A DNA stretch of 64,000 nt from Nectonema munidae (Eukaryota; Nematomorpha; Nectonematoida; Nectonematidae): assembly GCA_030549495.1 (NCBI GenBank), contig JAUIRK010000142.1:818001-882000 (forward strand). The letters are read 5' to 3'. Every line of letters starts with the position of its first letter. Position 1 is the stretch's first letter. Under the pieces are notes generated by a model, which searched no databases, was not told the origin of the DNA, and saw nothing but the letters and a program-made list of their open reading frames with translations. A program made the position numbers and the translations under genes. This document shows, piece after piece, positions 24,901-36,002 of the stretch.

Positions 24901-27900
24901 ACACAACACTTCGCTACAGTACCACTATAACATAGAGATCATTAAAAATGGCCTCTCTATCCCTTTTCAAAAAGCGCAATAATTTGTACCAAGTTGTTTT
25001 CCTATTTTTATATTTCAATTTAATATAAAATTAAGTAGAATGAAAGGTCTAGCTATACTGTAGTAATGTTTAATTAAATTGATATTTAAAATCATAATCA
25101 TCCTTACACCGTTGTCTCCCCTTTTTTACTATATCAAATCATACACGGAGCAAATTTTATCCTAAATGGTAGTTGATTATAGTGAATCAAATTATGAGAG
25201 ATTATTGAATGTCTTCATCCTCTTTGGGGTTTGGAAGAGAGTAAATAAACATATGAGGGCTTGTCTCTCATGCCCAAACTCATGAGGTTTTGCAAGATAT
25301 ATATTTTTTTAATATTTCTACGCCCCAAAAAGTCTCGCCCGAAAACATGCCCTTTTGTACCCCGAAATTTTTTACAGATCCGTATTTCGGTGCAGAAGAA
25401 GAAGAAGAAAAAAGATCCAGAAGCTTGAAATATCATCACTCAATTTTAATAAAACTAGAAAAGTTACATCAACAAAAGTACTTGTTAAACAAGAAGAAGT
25501 TATAATTTTGAAAAATGGCTTAATTTGGTAGTTACATAAAAGAGTTCGATGCACCTCTCAAATCTAAATTTTTTTAGAAAAAATTTTTTTCTAAATTTTT
25601 TTTTTCTAAATTTTTCTATGGCTTAAAAATAATAAATATGAATATTAAAATGAAGTAAATTAAAAAATTTTATCATTAAAAAATGAGAAAACTTGAAAGA
25701 TCTTCTCATCCGACCAATGAGAGTTGATGGATTGGAAGTACTTTGCAATGCGATTATGCTCTCTGGCAAAGATTGTGTGCATGGCGGCCAAAAAAGGGTG
25801 CTCTGTCGAACGCTTGTCTCCTAAAAAGAAAGAAACATGATTTCAAACATATGGAGGAAGGGTAATTTTCCGCTTGACATTCAGTAGTGGTAATAGGACC
25901 ATGGAAAATGGCTGAATATTATTTGGACAAAAATTTACTTTAAAAAGATTGATAACGAACGTCGTTTCATTGTTCGTTAGTGTTTTGATAAGCAGTTTGT
26001 TATTAATTGAGTTAGATATAAAAGAGAATGATCTATGCGTACATTAGTCTAGATTGGCAAATATAATCAAACTAGCCGGTCCCGTGATCGTTTCTCGCTT
26101 CGCTCGAAACGCTTCGCTCGAAACATAGGATTCTGGGTAGTGTGTATATTGAGTTGCTAATTCAAATTCTCTTCGCTCAAAACGACCACGGGACCGGCTA
26201 GTTTTTTTTTGTTTAGACTACGCTCGAAAGATAGGATTCTGGGTAATGTGTATTTTGAGTTGCTAATAGTGTTATATGGTATGGTGGTCACTTTTTAGAA
26301 TAATTGTATCTTTTCTGTGTATTTTTCTATTACACATAAAAAACTCATCACACCATATAAAAATACACATAAAACACATATATAAATAATTTCAACCAAT
26401 CAGAATGCTTCCAGCGACACACAGACAGACACACAGACGCTAGCTTATTATAATATAGAAGATGTATTATTTTTCAAATCAAATCTGGAGAGCCAGAAAG
26501 ACGTAAAAAAACAGAAAAAAAAAGTATAAAAAATAAAGAAAGACGATACCAGAAAGGAAACATCTTAAGTCTGATGGTGCTGCACACTCTTCGACAATGT
26601 CATCTTCCGGGAGCAAAGGTTTGTGAGGGTCACCGATATCTTTCATCTTCAATTCACCTAAAGAATTCAAAGAATGCTGTTCAAAAAGGAAATAAGAAAT
26701 TACGTCACACAACTGTTTATTTGCATATTTTGAAATAAATGAGTTCAGAAAGTCAATTTACTTCCTGTACTAACATATACTGTCAACTTTGAAAAAATTG
26801 GTTCATTGTCGCGAAGGAAGTGTAGCTAAGAATACCTCCAACAAAAGACCTTAGAGCATCTGAAGCACAATCATCAGAACCGTAAATGGCCGAGCCGTCG
26901 ATGTAGGCAGTTTGTGAGTTTATTTGTTCTCTTGGCCCTTAACAAATAATAACAATTTAGGATTCATCTACCTTACTTCGGACATTGAGAGAGGGGGAAC
27001 TTTTGCAAGGTTTAAATAATGATACTCAATGTCTTTTTGGCCGGCAGTGATTAGTATTACACAGCTGTTTTTTATTAAATAGGTATTTGTTATAAATAAT
27101 TTTAATCCTGTGAAGACACTTTTAGAATTCAGTATGAGATTTTGCAACTCAGAATGAAATAAAACGTAAATTTTATCGGCATCATTTCCGAAGAACAGTG
27201 ACATTATTAAACGTTAAAAAAGAAAATGATTTATTGGTGCTAAAATATAGTTATAAAAATTAGCATCTTTTTTACTGTTTTTTAAGCTTCAAATCCAATT
27301 GAATCAATTTTAATTTTAAAAGATTGAGAAATTTTAAAATGAAATATTTCAATCCAAGTTTTATATCAATGCCAAAAAAAATCACACATGAAAAATTCAA
27401 TTAAAGATTAAAATCATTATTTTAGAAGAAAAGAAGCTGCAAAAAACTGCAAAAGGAAGGAGTCCTTGAAATGAAAATGTGTGAAACAAAAGCAAAATTG
27501 ATCATTTTACCTAACTTAGACAAAAGCGCCCAACCAAAAACTACAATAAAAAGCGGTTTTTTTAAAAAAAATTCAAAAAATTTCTTCATGGTAAAAATGA
27601 CAATTACTAAACATGTTCTTTCAACCAATTAATAATAATTAAAGCATTCAGATTATGTATATAATACCCAAGAAGATCTGTATGTAGCAGAATTAGCCTT
27701 TCTACTTAAAAAGTTACAAACGTGTCAAAAAAAGGAGTTTTTCCTTCTGTTTGTTAACAAAAAAGAAAGAAATATTAATGAAAGATATAAGTTAAAATTT
27801 ATTCTGCTCAGAAAAACGGAAAACCTAGCTTTTTTGGGAATCTTGTTATCAGTGAGGCCATATGAACTTATTTTATTAATTCATAGAATAACAAAAGATA

Positions 27901-28779
27901 GAAGGAATGATTATGAAAGCACAGCACTAATTGCAGGAATATGAGATGAAATGTAATGATGTTCCTCAATGTTGTTCAAACTCTTTTAACAGCATTCCAC
28001 ATTCAGAATTGAAATAGGTTCTTTGGAGGCATCAATAATAATTTTTGCTACTCTACTCTTTTCAGTAAAAGAAAAAGTTCATGGAAATTTTTTTTATAAT
28101 CTTTATATAAAGTTTAGTATAGAAATAAAATTGGTATGGATAAGGGTAGAAATTTTTGGATCTAAAAGGAGAAATGTGATTCATACCAAATCTCCGGTTC
28201 CCAGCAAGAGATCGCGTAAACGGAAGACACTTTCTCGTAAAATCTTCGTAATTGATGGAATTACTGTTTAAAGCCTCATTCGTTTTGATGCCCAATTTGC
28301 TCAATGGATCATCGCCTTCCAAAAGGATCGGGAAGCAGTTCCAACTGATGCTCTCCTTACTTTTGCAGTTGGAGCAGTCTAAGATGCTGCCCAGGTATCC
28401 TGAAAAGAGTTTAGCAAATTATGCAATTTCCGTTCAGATTGAGAGAGTGGGAAGGAAAACCTCGCGCCATGGGAGTGAGTGTTATGTCATGATCCAGGAA
28501 CTGACCCCACTGCATCAAGGCCAGTGAGTATAGGAGAGAAGAATTTCCGATGGGGTGATGCATTTTTCGACTGATTTTACGAGCTGACGGCAAAAGCTTT
28601 TTATTCTTCCCAAATTTACGAGGTGTGTTGATTCCTAAGGTTGGCGAAGAAAGAAGTGAAACAACAAATTTGCACAAAGACTGATGATGACGATGTGAAT
28701 GATGTGAAAGATGATGATCATGATGATGATAATGTGGATGATGATGATGATGATGCTGATGATGATGATGATGATGATG

Positions 28780-28818
<39 letters not shown>

Positions 28819-28821
28819 TGC

Positions 28822-28853
<32 letters not shown>

Positions 28854-31800
28854 TGCTGATGATGATGATGATGAGGTGATGTGTTGATGAGTGTGATGAT
28901 GATGATGATGTGCTGATGATGATGATGGTGGGAATGATGTATATTGACTTGAGCCCAGGATGTGCCCATTAGGGATACAACTTTTTTGTATTTTAATCAA
29001 AAAATAATTTCCTGTGTTAAATTTAGATGAACTTTTATATAAAAAACTTAAAAAAAAACATTATTTTTGTAAAATTTCAAAAAAAGTTCACCCACCAAAA
29101 TTTTTATTACCAACTAATTCAATTTCAAGTTGGGCGTTTTAACTCATATTGGTTAAATATATTTTTTTAGAAAAATATTTACATTTCAAAATAAATTTTT
29201 TTAGAACTTTAAACATGCCATTTAAAAAAAGTTTTGATGTAATTGAAAAGAATAAAGAAAAATGGAGACAAAATTTAATACAGTTTCGGTCTCGTCCACA
29301 CAGAGGATACGTGACTATCGAAGAGTCTTCTCTAGCCAATAAAAGCAGAATGCCAGTGAAAAATGAAATTGTTGGTCGTTCAATAAAAAGTAGAAAAAAA
29401 CGAATAAAAATAATTTCAGATGAACTATCTTTGCTATGGGTAGAAATTTTCAACTTTCCAATAATCTCAAAACAGGCCATTCAATCTAAAGTTCAACAAG
29501 CCATTACTCTGTATGACAATTGTTCTAAGAAAAAAAACTTTGAGTCTTTGAATAAAATTTTTGATATTACTAAAGTAGATGGAACAAGGCTCAATGTAGA
29601 TGATAAAAATCTTTACTTTCTTCAGCTTCAAACAAATGGAAAATTCGGTTACTCAACAATAAAAGCTGTAAGCAAACACACAATTCATCCTTCTAAAAGA
29701 GTAAAATGCTTTGATAGAAATGATTCAGCTGGGTCATCTGATTCAAAAAGTTTGAGAAATCCATTGAAAGAAAATATTCTTGAAGAGAAATAATTTGTGA
29801 AAAATGTGATGAAATTTTCAAAAATATCACAAGAACTAGACACCAGTGTACAATAGCTACAAGACTTGTCACCAAAGTCAAAGCGAACAGTTGTCAAAAG
29901 TAGGTATTGATATTCCAGCCCCTACTCAACAAGGCACTCACAAAGCTCTTTTCAGAAAAGCAAATAAAATTAAAAAAAAACATTTAATCGAATCTTTACA
30001 AAATGAAAAATGGTGTTTACATTTTGTCGGCAAAAACATTGATGGAAATGAGTTTCAAGTAATTGTTGTCAAAAATGAGAGAAGGGAAATTAAGCTTGCT
30101 GCAATACAACCAAATGATGGTAAGGCTGAAACTCTTGCTCAAGGGGATAAAGGCTGTGTTCAAAGAATTTAATTTATGGAAGGCAGTCTTGATGATTATT
30201 TCAGATACAACAAGTGCAAGTACTGGGAAAAGGAATGGAGTTGTAATTAGACTGCAAAGAATTTTTTTATAAAAAAACTTGAATAAACCTCAATTTTTAA
30301 GTTGCCAACACTAAGTTTTGGATCGTATTTTAAGGGCTGTCATGGATGAAGAGCTTTCAAGTGCTTCTCAGAAGCCAAACGTAGACTACTTTTTGGTTGA
30401 AAAAATAATGTTAAACTATGAAGAGCTTCGAAAATCTTTTCAAAATGGAAGTTTTGTAATTTGGGATGATAGTGGCTGGAGAGATGATATGAAGTTTTTA
30501 TATTATTTGGTCACTTTATTTAAATTTTTCATGAAAAGAGGCTACTCACCATGAATAAAATTCCAGAAAATTTCAAATATTGAGCCATTTAACTCTTCTT
30601 GATTTCTTTTTGATGCCAGAAGTAAGAGAACACTTGCAATCAGTTTGCAACTTTATATCATATGTTTGGGTGGATTATTGGTTTAATGATCAAATTTATA
30701 AAGAAGAAAGTTATTCAGAGTTATGCTCAACGACACATTGGACATTGGATTTTCAAAGCTGAAAATTAGTAGGAGCAATCAGTGTTGCGAACGGGCGATC
30801 AAGGTCACGCAAGAACACTACACTCCACTTGCAAAAGCAAAGCAAATTTGTCTTTACGCCTAATCGCCTCTAATGACTTGGACTACTGAAATTCAATACT
30901 TTTCTTTTTTAAAGTTTTTTTTAATGAAGTTTAATTAATTTTTTTAATATTTGTCATTTTTCTAATTTTTTTTTTCAAATTCAATACAAAGCTTGAAGTC
31001 TGCCCATGGATGACATTTTTGAACGAATTAGCAATAAAAAGTTAATTTTTGTGTTTTTTATATAAAAGTTCATCGAATAATGACACAGGAGTATAAAACT
31101 CAAAAAGTTGTATTCCTAGTGCCCGTATAAACAAACCTCCTCACCATCTTCGTATTGGGGAGGCAGGTAACGGAGGAAAGGTGTAAATGAAGCTCCTGCC
31201 TCAAAGTTGTGCTCGTTGTTGCAGCGACCGTCGATGCGTCTGTAGACTTCCTTCCCACTACACTTCTTCTTCAGCTCACATTTGTTCATTTCCGGAAAGA
31301 TGAGGTAATCTGGAACTTTGAGAATGTTCAATACTTCCGGAGTCAAAGAAGAATTTAGTTCTTTTCTAAGTTCAAAAGAGTGAAAAATGTATATGAAACG
31401 AACACATCAATTTTCGAATCTAGATTTCTAATAAAAACATTTTTTAGATAGGATTTTTATATTTCTTCCTTATTTGATCATTTTTGAGACTAGAGTGTTT
31501 TGTGTGTATAAAATTTCACATAAAAACTTTTGAAAAGTTAAAGCAAAAAAGAATGAAAGCAATTGAAATGATGATGATGATGATGTGTTGGGCAAGCACC
31601 ATATATATATTTTCCATGATTGATATTTCTCAATAACTATGAGCACATATGATAGATGATATCTTTTAAATATATGCGATGTCAATGAAGTTTGAATTTT
31701 GAAGACAAATGAAAGAAGTTATGATGTGTGTAAAGTTTGCACATCTAAATATTGATGAGGTTATTTTATATGCAACATTAACAAAATTAGTATCTTATCA

Positions 31801-33562
31801 ATAAATGCAAATCAAAGAACATTTCATGCACTTTTATGTAGAAAAAAAAGTCAAAAATCCGATCTCTCGGCAAAAAAGATTTGCAGATTAAAAAAGTGTT
31901 ATCATGATGAAACTTAATGCTGTAAACTTTATTTTGTGTTTTTCAATTGTACTTAAATTCAGTTTTTGATTTTGTTGTGTTTTTATTGATTTTACATGTC
32001 TCATTTTTATTTAAACATTTTTTATTATTTTAACATTATCTTCTGATTAAATTTTCTAAAGTTTTGAAAAGGAATTAGCAATGAAATAAAATTTTTTTTT
32101 ATAATTACAAAATTTTTAATATTATTTCAAAAATTAAATGTGTATATTTAATTAAAATTGCAAGAAGACAAAATAAAACTAAAAATAGTATATAAAAACC
32201 CACACAAACCTACATACACACTGAGATAAATACTACTAACATCCAAATATTATTTTATCTCCTCAAAATCTAACTTCAAAATCTTTAAAAAAAATCTAAA
32301 AAAAATCAAAATCTTTTTTTAAAGCTTAAAAATCTTGTTTAATGTGTTTGCTAATTTTTGACTTTAAAATTTTTTTACTAGTTCAGTAAAGTCAAATGTC
32401 TTACATTTAATCAGAAGACACAATTTCTATCTTTGTTTTTGTGAAATGCAAAATTTTAGTATTTTCTGAATGCCTTTCTTTTACGATTCAATTTTTGGTA
32501 GGATATAAATTTAAAAAAAGGAAAAAATTACAGGAGAAAGAGACAACTTTTAAGGATGGAAATATTTTTCTTACACAAATGTTGCTATTATTCTGAATTA
32601 TATGATTATGAATATAAAATGAGATATTGTTAATGATATTCTTTAGGTCACTTTTTAGTTAAATGCTGATTTTATGGTACTAAAAATTTTAATCTCAATT
32701 TTTTAATCATTCTGGATGCGTTTTTGTAATTTTATGACTTGGAAAATTTATTCAAAACTTCTAGAACATTCAAGTTTGATTTGAAGAACAAATGTTAAAG
32801 ATAGAACGTACACTTTGTTCCACATTAGTCCGGAGGCGTTAATAAGAATGTGGGATATCTGGGATAATGCGATAACTTCTTTCTTTGCGTACAAAAAGAC
32901 AGCTTGGAGTCGCATATATTGTTCCTGTGCTTTTGCTTTTCCTTAAAAGTACCATATGTTAGAATGTTAATTCGCAAATGCATACAAATACTAATTAACT
33001 AATTAAATAACATGCTATCCAACTATATCTATACAATTTCTCAAAATTTCGTTGCACCCATTTGAAATTCCGGCGAAACATTTTGTCGTTCAAACACAAC
33101 TTTTTGCGATTATACTTTTCTAATTGCAAAAAAAAATTAGGAAAAAATATTTGAACTGTTCAATTTTTAAATAAAAGTATTAAAAGTTTTAATACTCCAA
33201 TCTATTTTATTACCGTATTTGTCAGTGTACAAGTGGATTTGGTGCATATGTTGACCCCAAATTTAGGGAAACAGGGTTGGAATTGAAGGTATTTGCAAAA
33301 TTTTAATGTGTTACAGCCGTGATTGAAATAATTTGTCTTAAAAATTTAGGATGTCAATCAAAAGTTATTTTAAGGCATTGTTTGGAGTTGATTTAAAATG
33401 AATAATAATAATAATAATAATAAGAATAATAATAAGAATAAGAATTACCTTGTGAATAAGCCAAGCTTTCCATTTCATCTTCTTTTTTAGCGTAGTTAGC
33501 GCCAAGCTGAGTGTACATATTAATGAGATCTTCATTCAAGCCAGGAACATCAATGTTACTGA
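21996..33562 (-). CDS. animal heme peroxidase (peroxinectin/chorion-peroxidase-like), 13 exons recovered, 5' end missing
   Basis: Exons from 5' to 3': 33562-33449, 32941-32812, 31365-31145, 28634-28461, 28399-28187, 26937-26836, 26657-26550, 25820-25693, 23917-23670, 23613-23489, 22845-22629, 22344-22175, 22108-21996. All phases agree, giving 686 residues to the stop. Family motifs in order: YRRIDGRCNN; LPPQYEDG; QWGQFLDHD with distal Gln, heme-link Asp, distal His and Ca-ligand Asp; GPREQIN; TAYIDGS (Ca loop); CFLSGDKRSTE with catalytic Arg and heme-link Glu; TIFAREHNRIA; FRFGHTLI with proximal His; LNIQRGRDHGIPSY; GDRFWYEN in the form CDRFWYEN. It should use hydrogen peroxide to oxidise halides or phenols, probably secreted, but signal peptide and first exon were not found. 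Introns hold a transposase relic, a repeat at 26.1-26.5 kb and a GAT array. Donors at 25693 and 28461 are the weak GTTTTC. Its pseudo-enzyme paralogue follows upstream. Confidence 0.92.
26069..26461. repeat. composite interspersed repeat with perfect 18-bp inverted repeat
   Basis: AAACTAGCCGGTCCCGTG (26069-26086) is exactly inverted at 26187-26204. A module CGCTCGAAA.ATAGGATTCTGGGTA.TGTG, going on to TTGAGTTGCTAAT, occurs once between the arms and again at about 26222-26268. The repeat seems to end with ACACAGACGCTAGC followed by TTATTATAATATAGAAGA near 26461. It lies in an intron of the peroxidase gene. Class unknown. Confidence 0.55.
28681..28938. repeat. (GAT)n microsatellite, about 250 bp
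   Basis: A long run of GAT/ATG trinucleotides with scattered GTG, GCT and TGT variants. On the plus strand it gives a spurious poly-Asp frame. In the peroxidase transcript it reads ATC/CAT and ends about 45 nt before the acceptor of the distal-His exon (28634). Confidence 0.95.
29200..30870 (+). mobile_element. degenerate DNA transposon with CQH/DTTS-type transposase, inside peroxidase intron
   Basis: A 190-codon open frame from about 29215 (MPFKKSFDVIEKNKEKW) has a basic N-terminus, then RPHRGYVTIEESS, KIISDELSLLWVEIF and TIHPSKRVK. It is followed by a zinc-finger-like CEKCDEIF..RTRHQC (29795-29850). Then come GTHKALFRKANKIKKKHLI, FQVIVVKNERREIKL, SDTTSASTGKRNGVV (30200), CQH.VLDRILRAVMDEEL (30305), SGWRDDMKFLYYL (30470), FISYVWVDYW (30650) and SNQCCERAIKVTQ (30775). 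Stops and frame changes separate the blocks; I count about five. It resembles the relic at 1-2140 in the D-T-T/N-T-G and C-x-H-type motifs. Terminal repeats and duplication were not found. It is antisense to the peroxidase gene. Confidence 0.7.
33398..33446. repeat. (AAT)n microsatellite
   Basis: AATAATAAT with a few AAG variants. It abuts the donor of the first recovered exon of the peroxidase gene (exon end 33449), within the intron. Confidence 0.85.
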
Positions 33563-35083
33563 CTATTCAAAATTGTTACAAAAATTAATTCAAAACAATT
33601 TTTACAGGTGCGGCAAATCAAAAAGGATATTAGCATTTTGAACTTGAAAACATCTACTCATTATACCTATCATGGAATGATCACTCATCTACGATTTTAA
33701 GCAAACAAATCATCTAAGATCAATATAAACAAATAAGTTGAGATCAGTATACTTTTTTCAGTTCCCTTCAAGGTCAATGACTTTTCCAGATCATTATTTT
33801 ATTTAGAATGAAGATTGAAAATACATATCATTTTTTTTTTGAAAGAATGTTGCTTTGAGAAAACTGTCCATCAGGGAGAAGATTTAAAACATATATCCAG
33901 ACCCTGCTTCTTTACCAATTATGATAAATCTCCTATATGTAATAATAGGAACGTTTTTCTTGTTCCAGATTTACAAGTTTTTAATCAATATTATATTCTT
34001 AGAAAGTTGTGACCACTCTTTGAATCTGATTAGACAAAAATTGTTGAATAATTTTGGAGTTTTAACCAATCAAATTGTGTTAAAAGCGACCAATTATGTT
34101 TGAATATTTGTTGAATAATTTTTGACTAATCAAATAAGCTGCGTAAAAATCCCGAATCTGATTAGATAAAGCTAAAAGTCAATCATATTCAGCCTATCCC
34201 ATATACTATATTTAATATATATTAGTAATCTAGTCACATTTATCGTGAACACATTCTGTGTACATTTAGGTAGAAATAATGCTTAAGTATAATATTTTGA
34301 GTGTAAAACTTATTTCTTCAAAATTGTGTTTGTTTGTCGTGAAGTTCGCCTAGTTTTCAATAAAGGTTTTCAACCACTTTGGTTTGTAAGAAGGAAAATG
34401 TGTCAATTGATTAATCTTAAACCAACTAATTCGTTGTTCACCTTGATAATAAAGAACTTATTAAATTTTATTGATCTTTACAAAAATCAAAATTTCTATA
34501 GGCTGCGTTTTTTTATAAAAAATTTTTTTTCACAATCTACTTTTGCTCTTTGAGTAAAATACAAAGAAATAATTTTCTAGAGAACTATCTTGAAATAAAA
34601 CAATAGCAAAGGAATTTTAAAACATTTGCTGACAAAAGTATTTATATTTGTATATATCAAGGCTATGAGGCAATAAAAATATGAGTAACCAGTTTCTTTC
34701 CAATAGCTCAAATTCAGATAAGGCAGAGAGGAACATTCAATCGGAAAATTTCTATCAAAAAAAAAAGTTATATTTATTTAAATTAAAAAAAATGAGAATA
34801 TATATGTATAAGTGTGTCACGAAATTTTTTTATGAACTCAAATTTTATATTTGGTAAATATTTAGATATTTATAAATTATTAGATAAATATAAATCTAAA
34901 ATAAATAACTTTTTAGATGGCGTTAGTTAATCTATTTTTACTTAAGAATGAAGTCATGTTGAATAATTTCAATTTATCCTTGAAAAAACAGAAGATTCCA
35001 ATCAAATGGAAATATTTTTCATTTTACGATTTTTATTGATTATGTAAATATAAGATAATATCAATTTTTGAGAGCGTTCCAGC
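33563..35083. other. 5' region of the first peroxidase gene, first exon not found
   Basis: The missing signal-peptide exon should lie here or beyond, since the recovered exon begins in phase with an upstream exon. No confident start was found. TTGAATCTGATTAGA occurs twice, near 34019 and 34153. A repeat shared with 42.7 kb lies at 34588-34671. Confidence 0.4.
34588..34671 (+). repeat. inverted repeat copy shared with 42.7 kb
   Basis: TTGAAATAAAACAATAGCAA, then AGGAATTTTAAAACATTTG and so on to AAGGCTATGAGGC, is present in inverted orientation at 42700-42772 with very few changes over the first 50 bp. It is a short family with unknown class. Confidence 0.7.
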
Positions 35084-35293
35084 ATGACTAAGTCAGTAAC
35101 AATCTTAGTAATTTTCCAAATAATTCTATTAATAAACAATCCGAGTGGCCATTCCAGTTTAGGAACACTAGAGTTTAACTTTACTAAAAAAGTTGAAAAA
35201 CTTCCAAAGTACAAACACGAATGTTATCAAATATGTCCTGGAATTTTTTATGTCTGTTTCAAGTATTTGGCCATTTATGGAAAAGAAGAATAA
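35084..35293 (+). CDS. putative small secreted cysteine-containing peptide, 69 aa
   Basis: A single open frame from ATG 35084 to TAA. Residues 1-22 (MTKSVTILVIFQIILLINN) look like a classic signal peptide with a basic start and hydrophobic core. A cleavage site after PSGHS is plausible. The rest is Lys/Tyr-rich with three cysteines (HECYQICPGIFYVCF). No family is recognised. It sits between the two peroxidase genes on the opposite strand. No introns, promoter or poly(A) signal were confirmed, and in such AT-rich DNA a hydrophobic open frame can arise by chance. The odd cysteine number and short length keep confidence low. Confidence 0.3.
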   Translation: MTKSVTILVIFQIILLINNPSGHSSLGTLEFNFTKKVEKLPKYKHECYQICPGIFYVCFKYLAIYGKEE

Positions 35294-36002
35294 TCTCATT
35301 TTTTTCTCAAAAGATATCTTAACAAAAAATTTTACAAAATTCAGTAACATATTTTTCACAAATGAGAAATTAGTTTTGTCTTGAAGCGTCTAATTGGTTT
35401 ATTAGTTAGGAATTTAGTTTAATGTCATATTTTGGTTAATTACAGTTAATACTCATAGTTAAAAAGCTAGTTAGTATATAAACAAACAATTCCTTTAATT
35501 ACTTGATTATTGACTTTTTAGTTTATTATTTTGTTTTTTAATATATTCCTACTGAATTTTTGGCAAAAGAAAAAAATTCCATATGATTTATAGATCAATA
35601 GCAAAAATCTTGCAATCAATACTTCATTCTAAGAATCAATAATGTCAAATGTTGCAATTATTACTGCTATTTTTGGTATATAGTGTCACTTTTGTTATCA
35701 ATACTATTATTATTATTATTTATATTTTAACTTTACAGTCTTAAACAAATATTAATTAAGCATATTAATAATTAACTAAGAAGAGAAATAAACATATCAA
35801 ACGTATTGTTACTAAGAAGTCTGCCAAATATCTAAAAAATCTTATCGTTCTATTTTTACTTGTAATTCTTATTTTCATAAAAATCTTTCTACTTGTCAAA
35901 TTTTGAAGATCAAAGACGATACTATTGATTGCAGAAGTGTTATTATTGGTTAAATGTGACATGATTGACAGCAAGATATGAATGGAAAAACTAATGAAAA
36001 AC
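35294..36002. other. intergenic between the two peroxidase genes
   Basis: AT-rich sequence with a short (TAT)n patch near 35705. Nothing supported apart from the 3' flank of the second peroxidase gene. Confidence 0.4.

Noticed and set aside
28641-28859. Asp-rich plus-strand open frame, and the His/Ile-rich minus-strand ones
   Set aside because: Produced by the GAT microsatellite in an intron.
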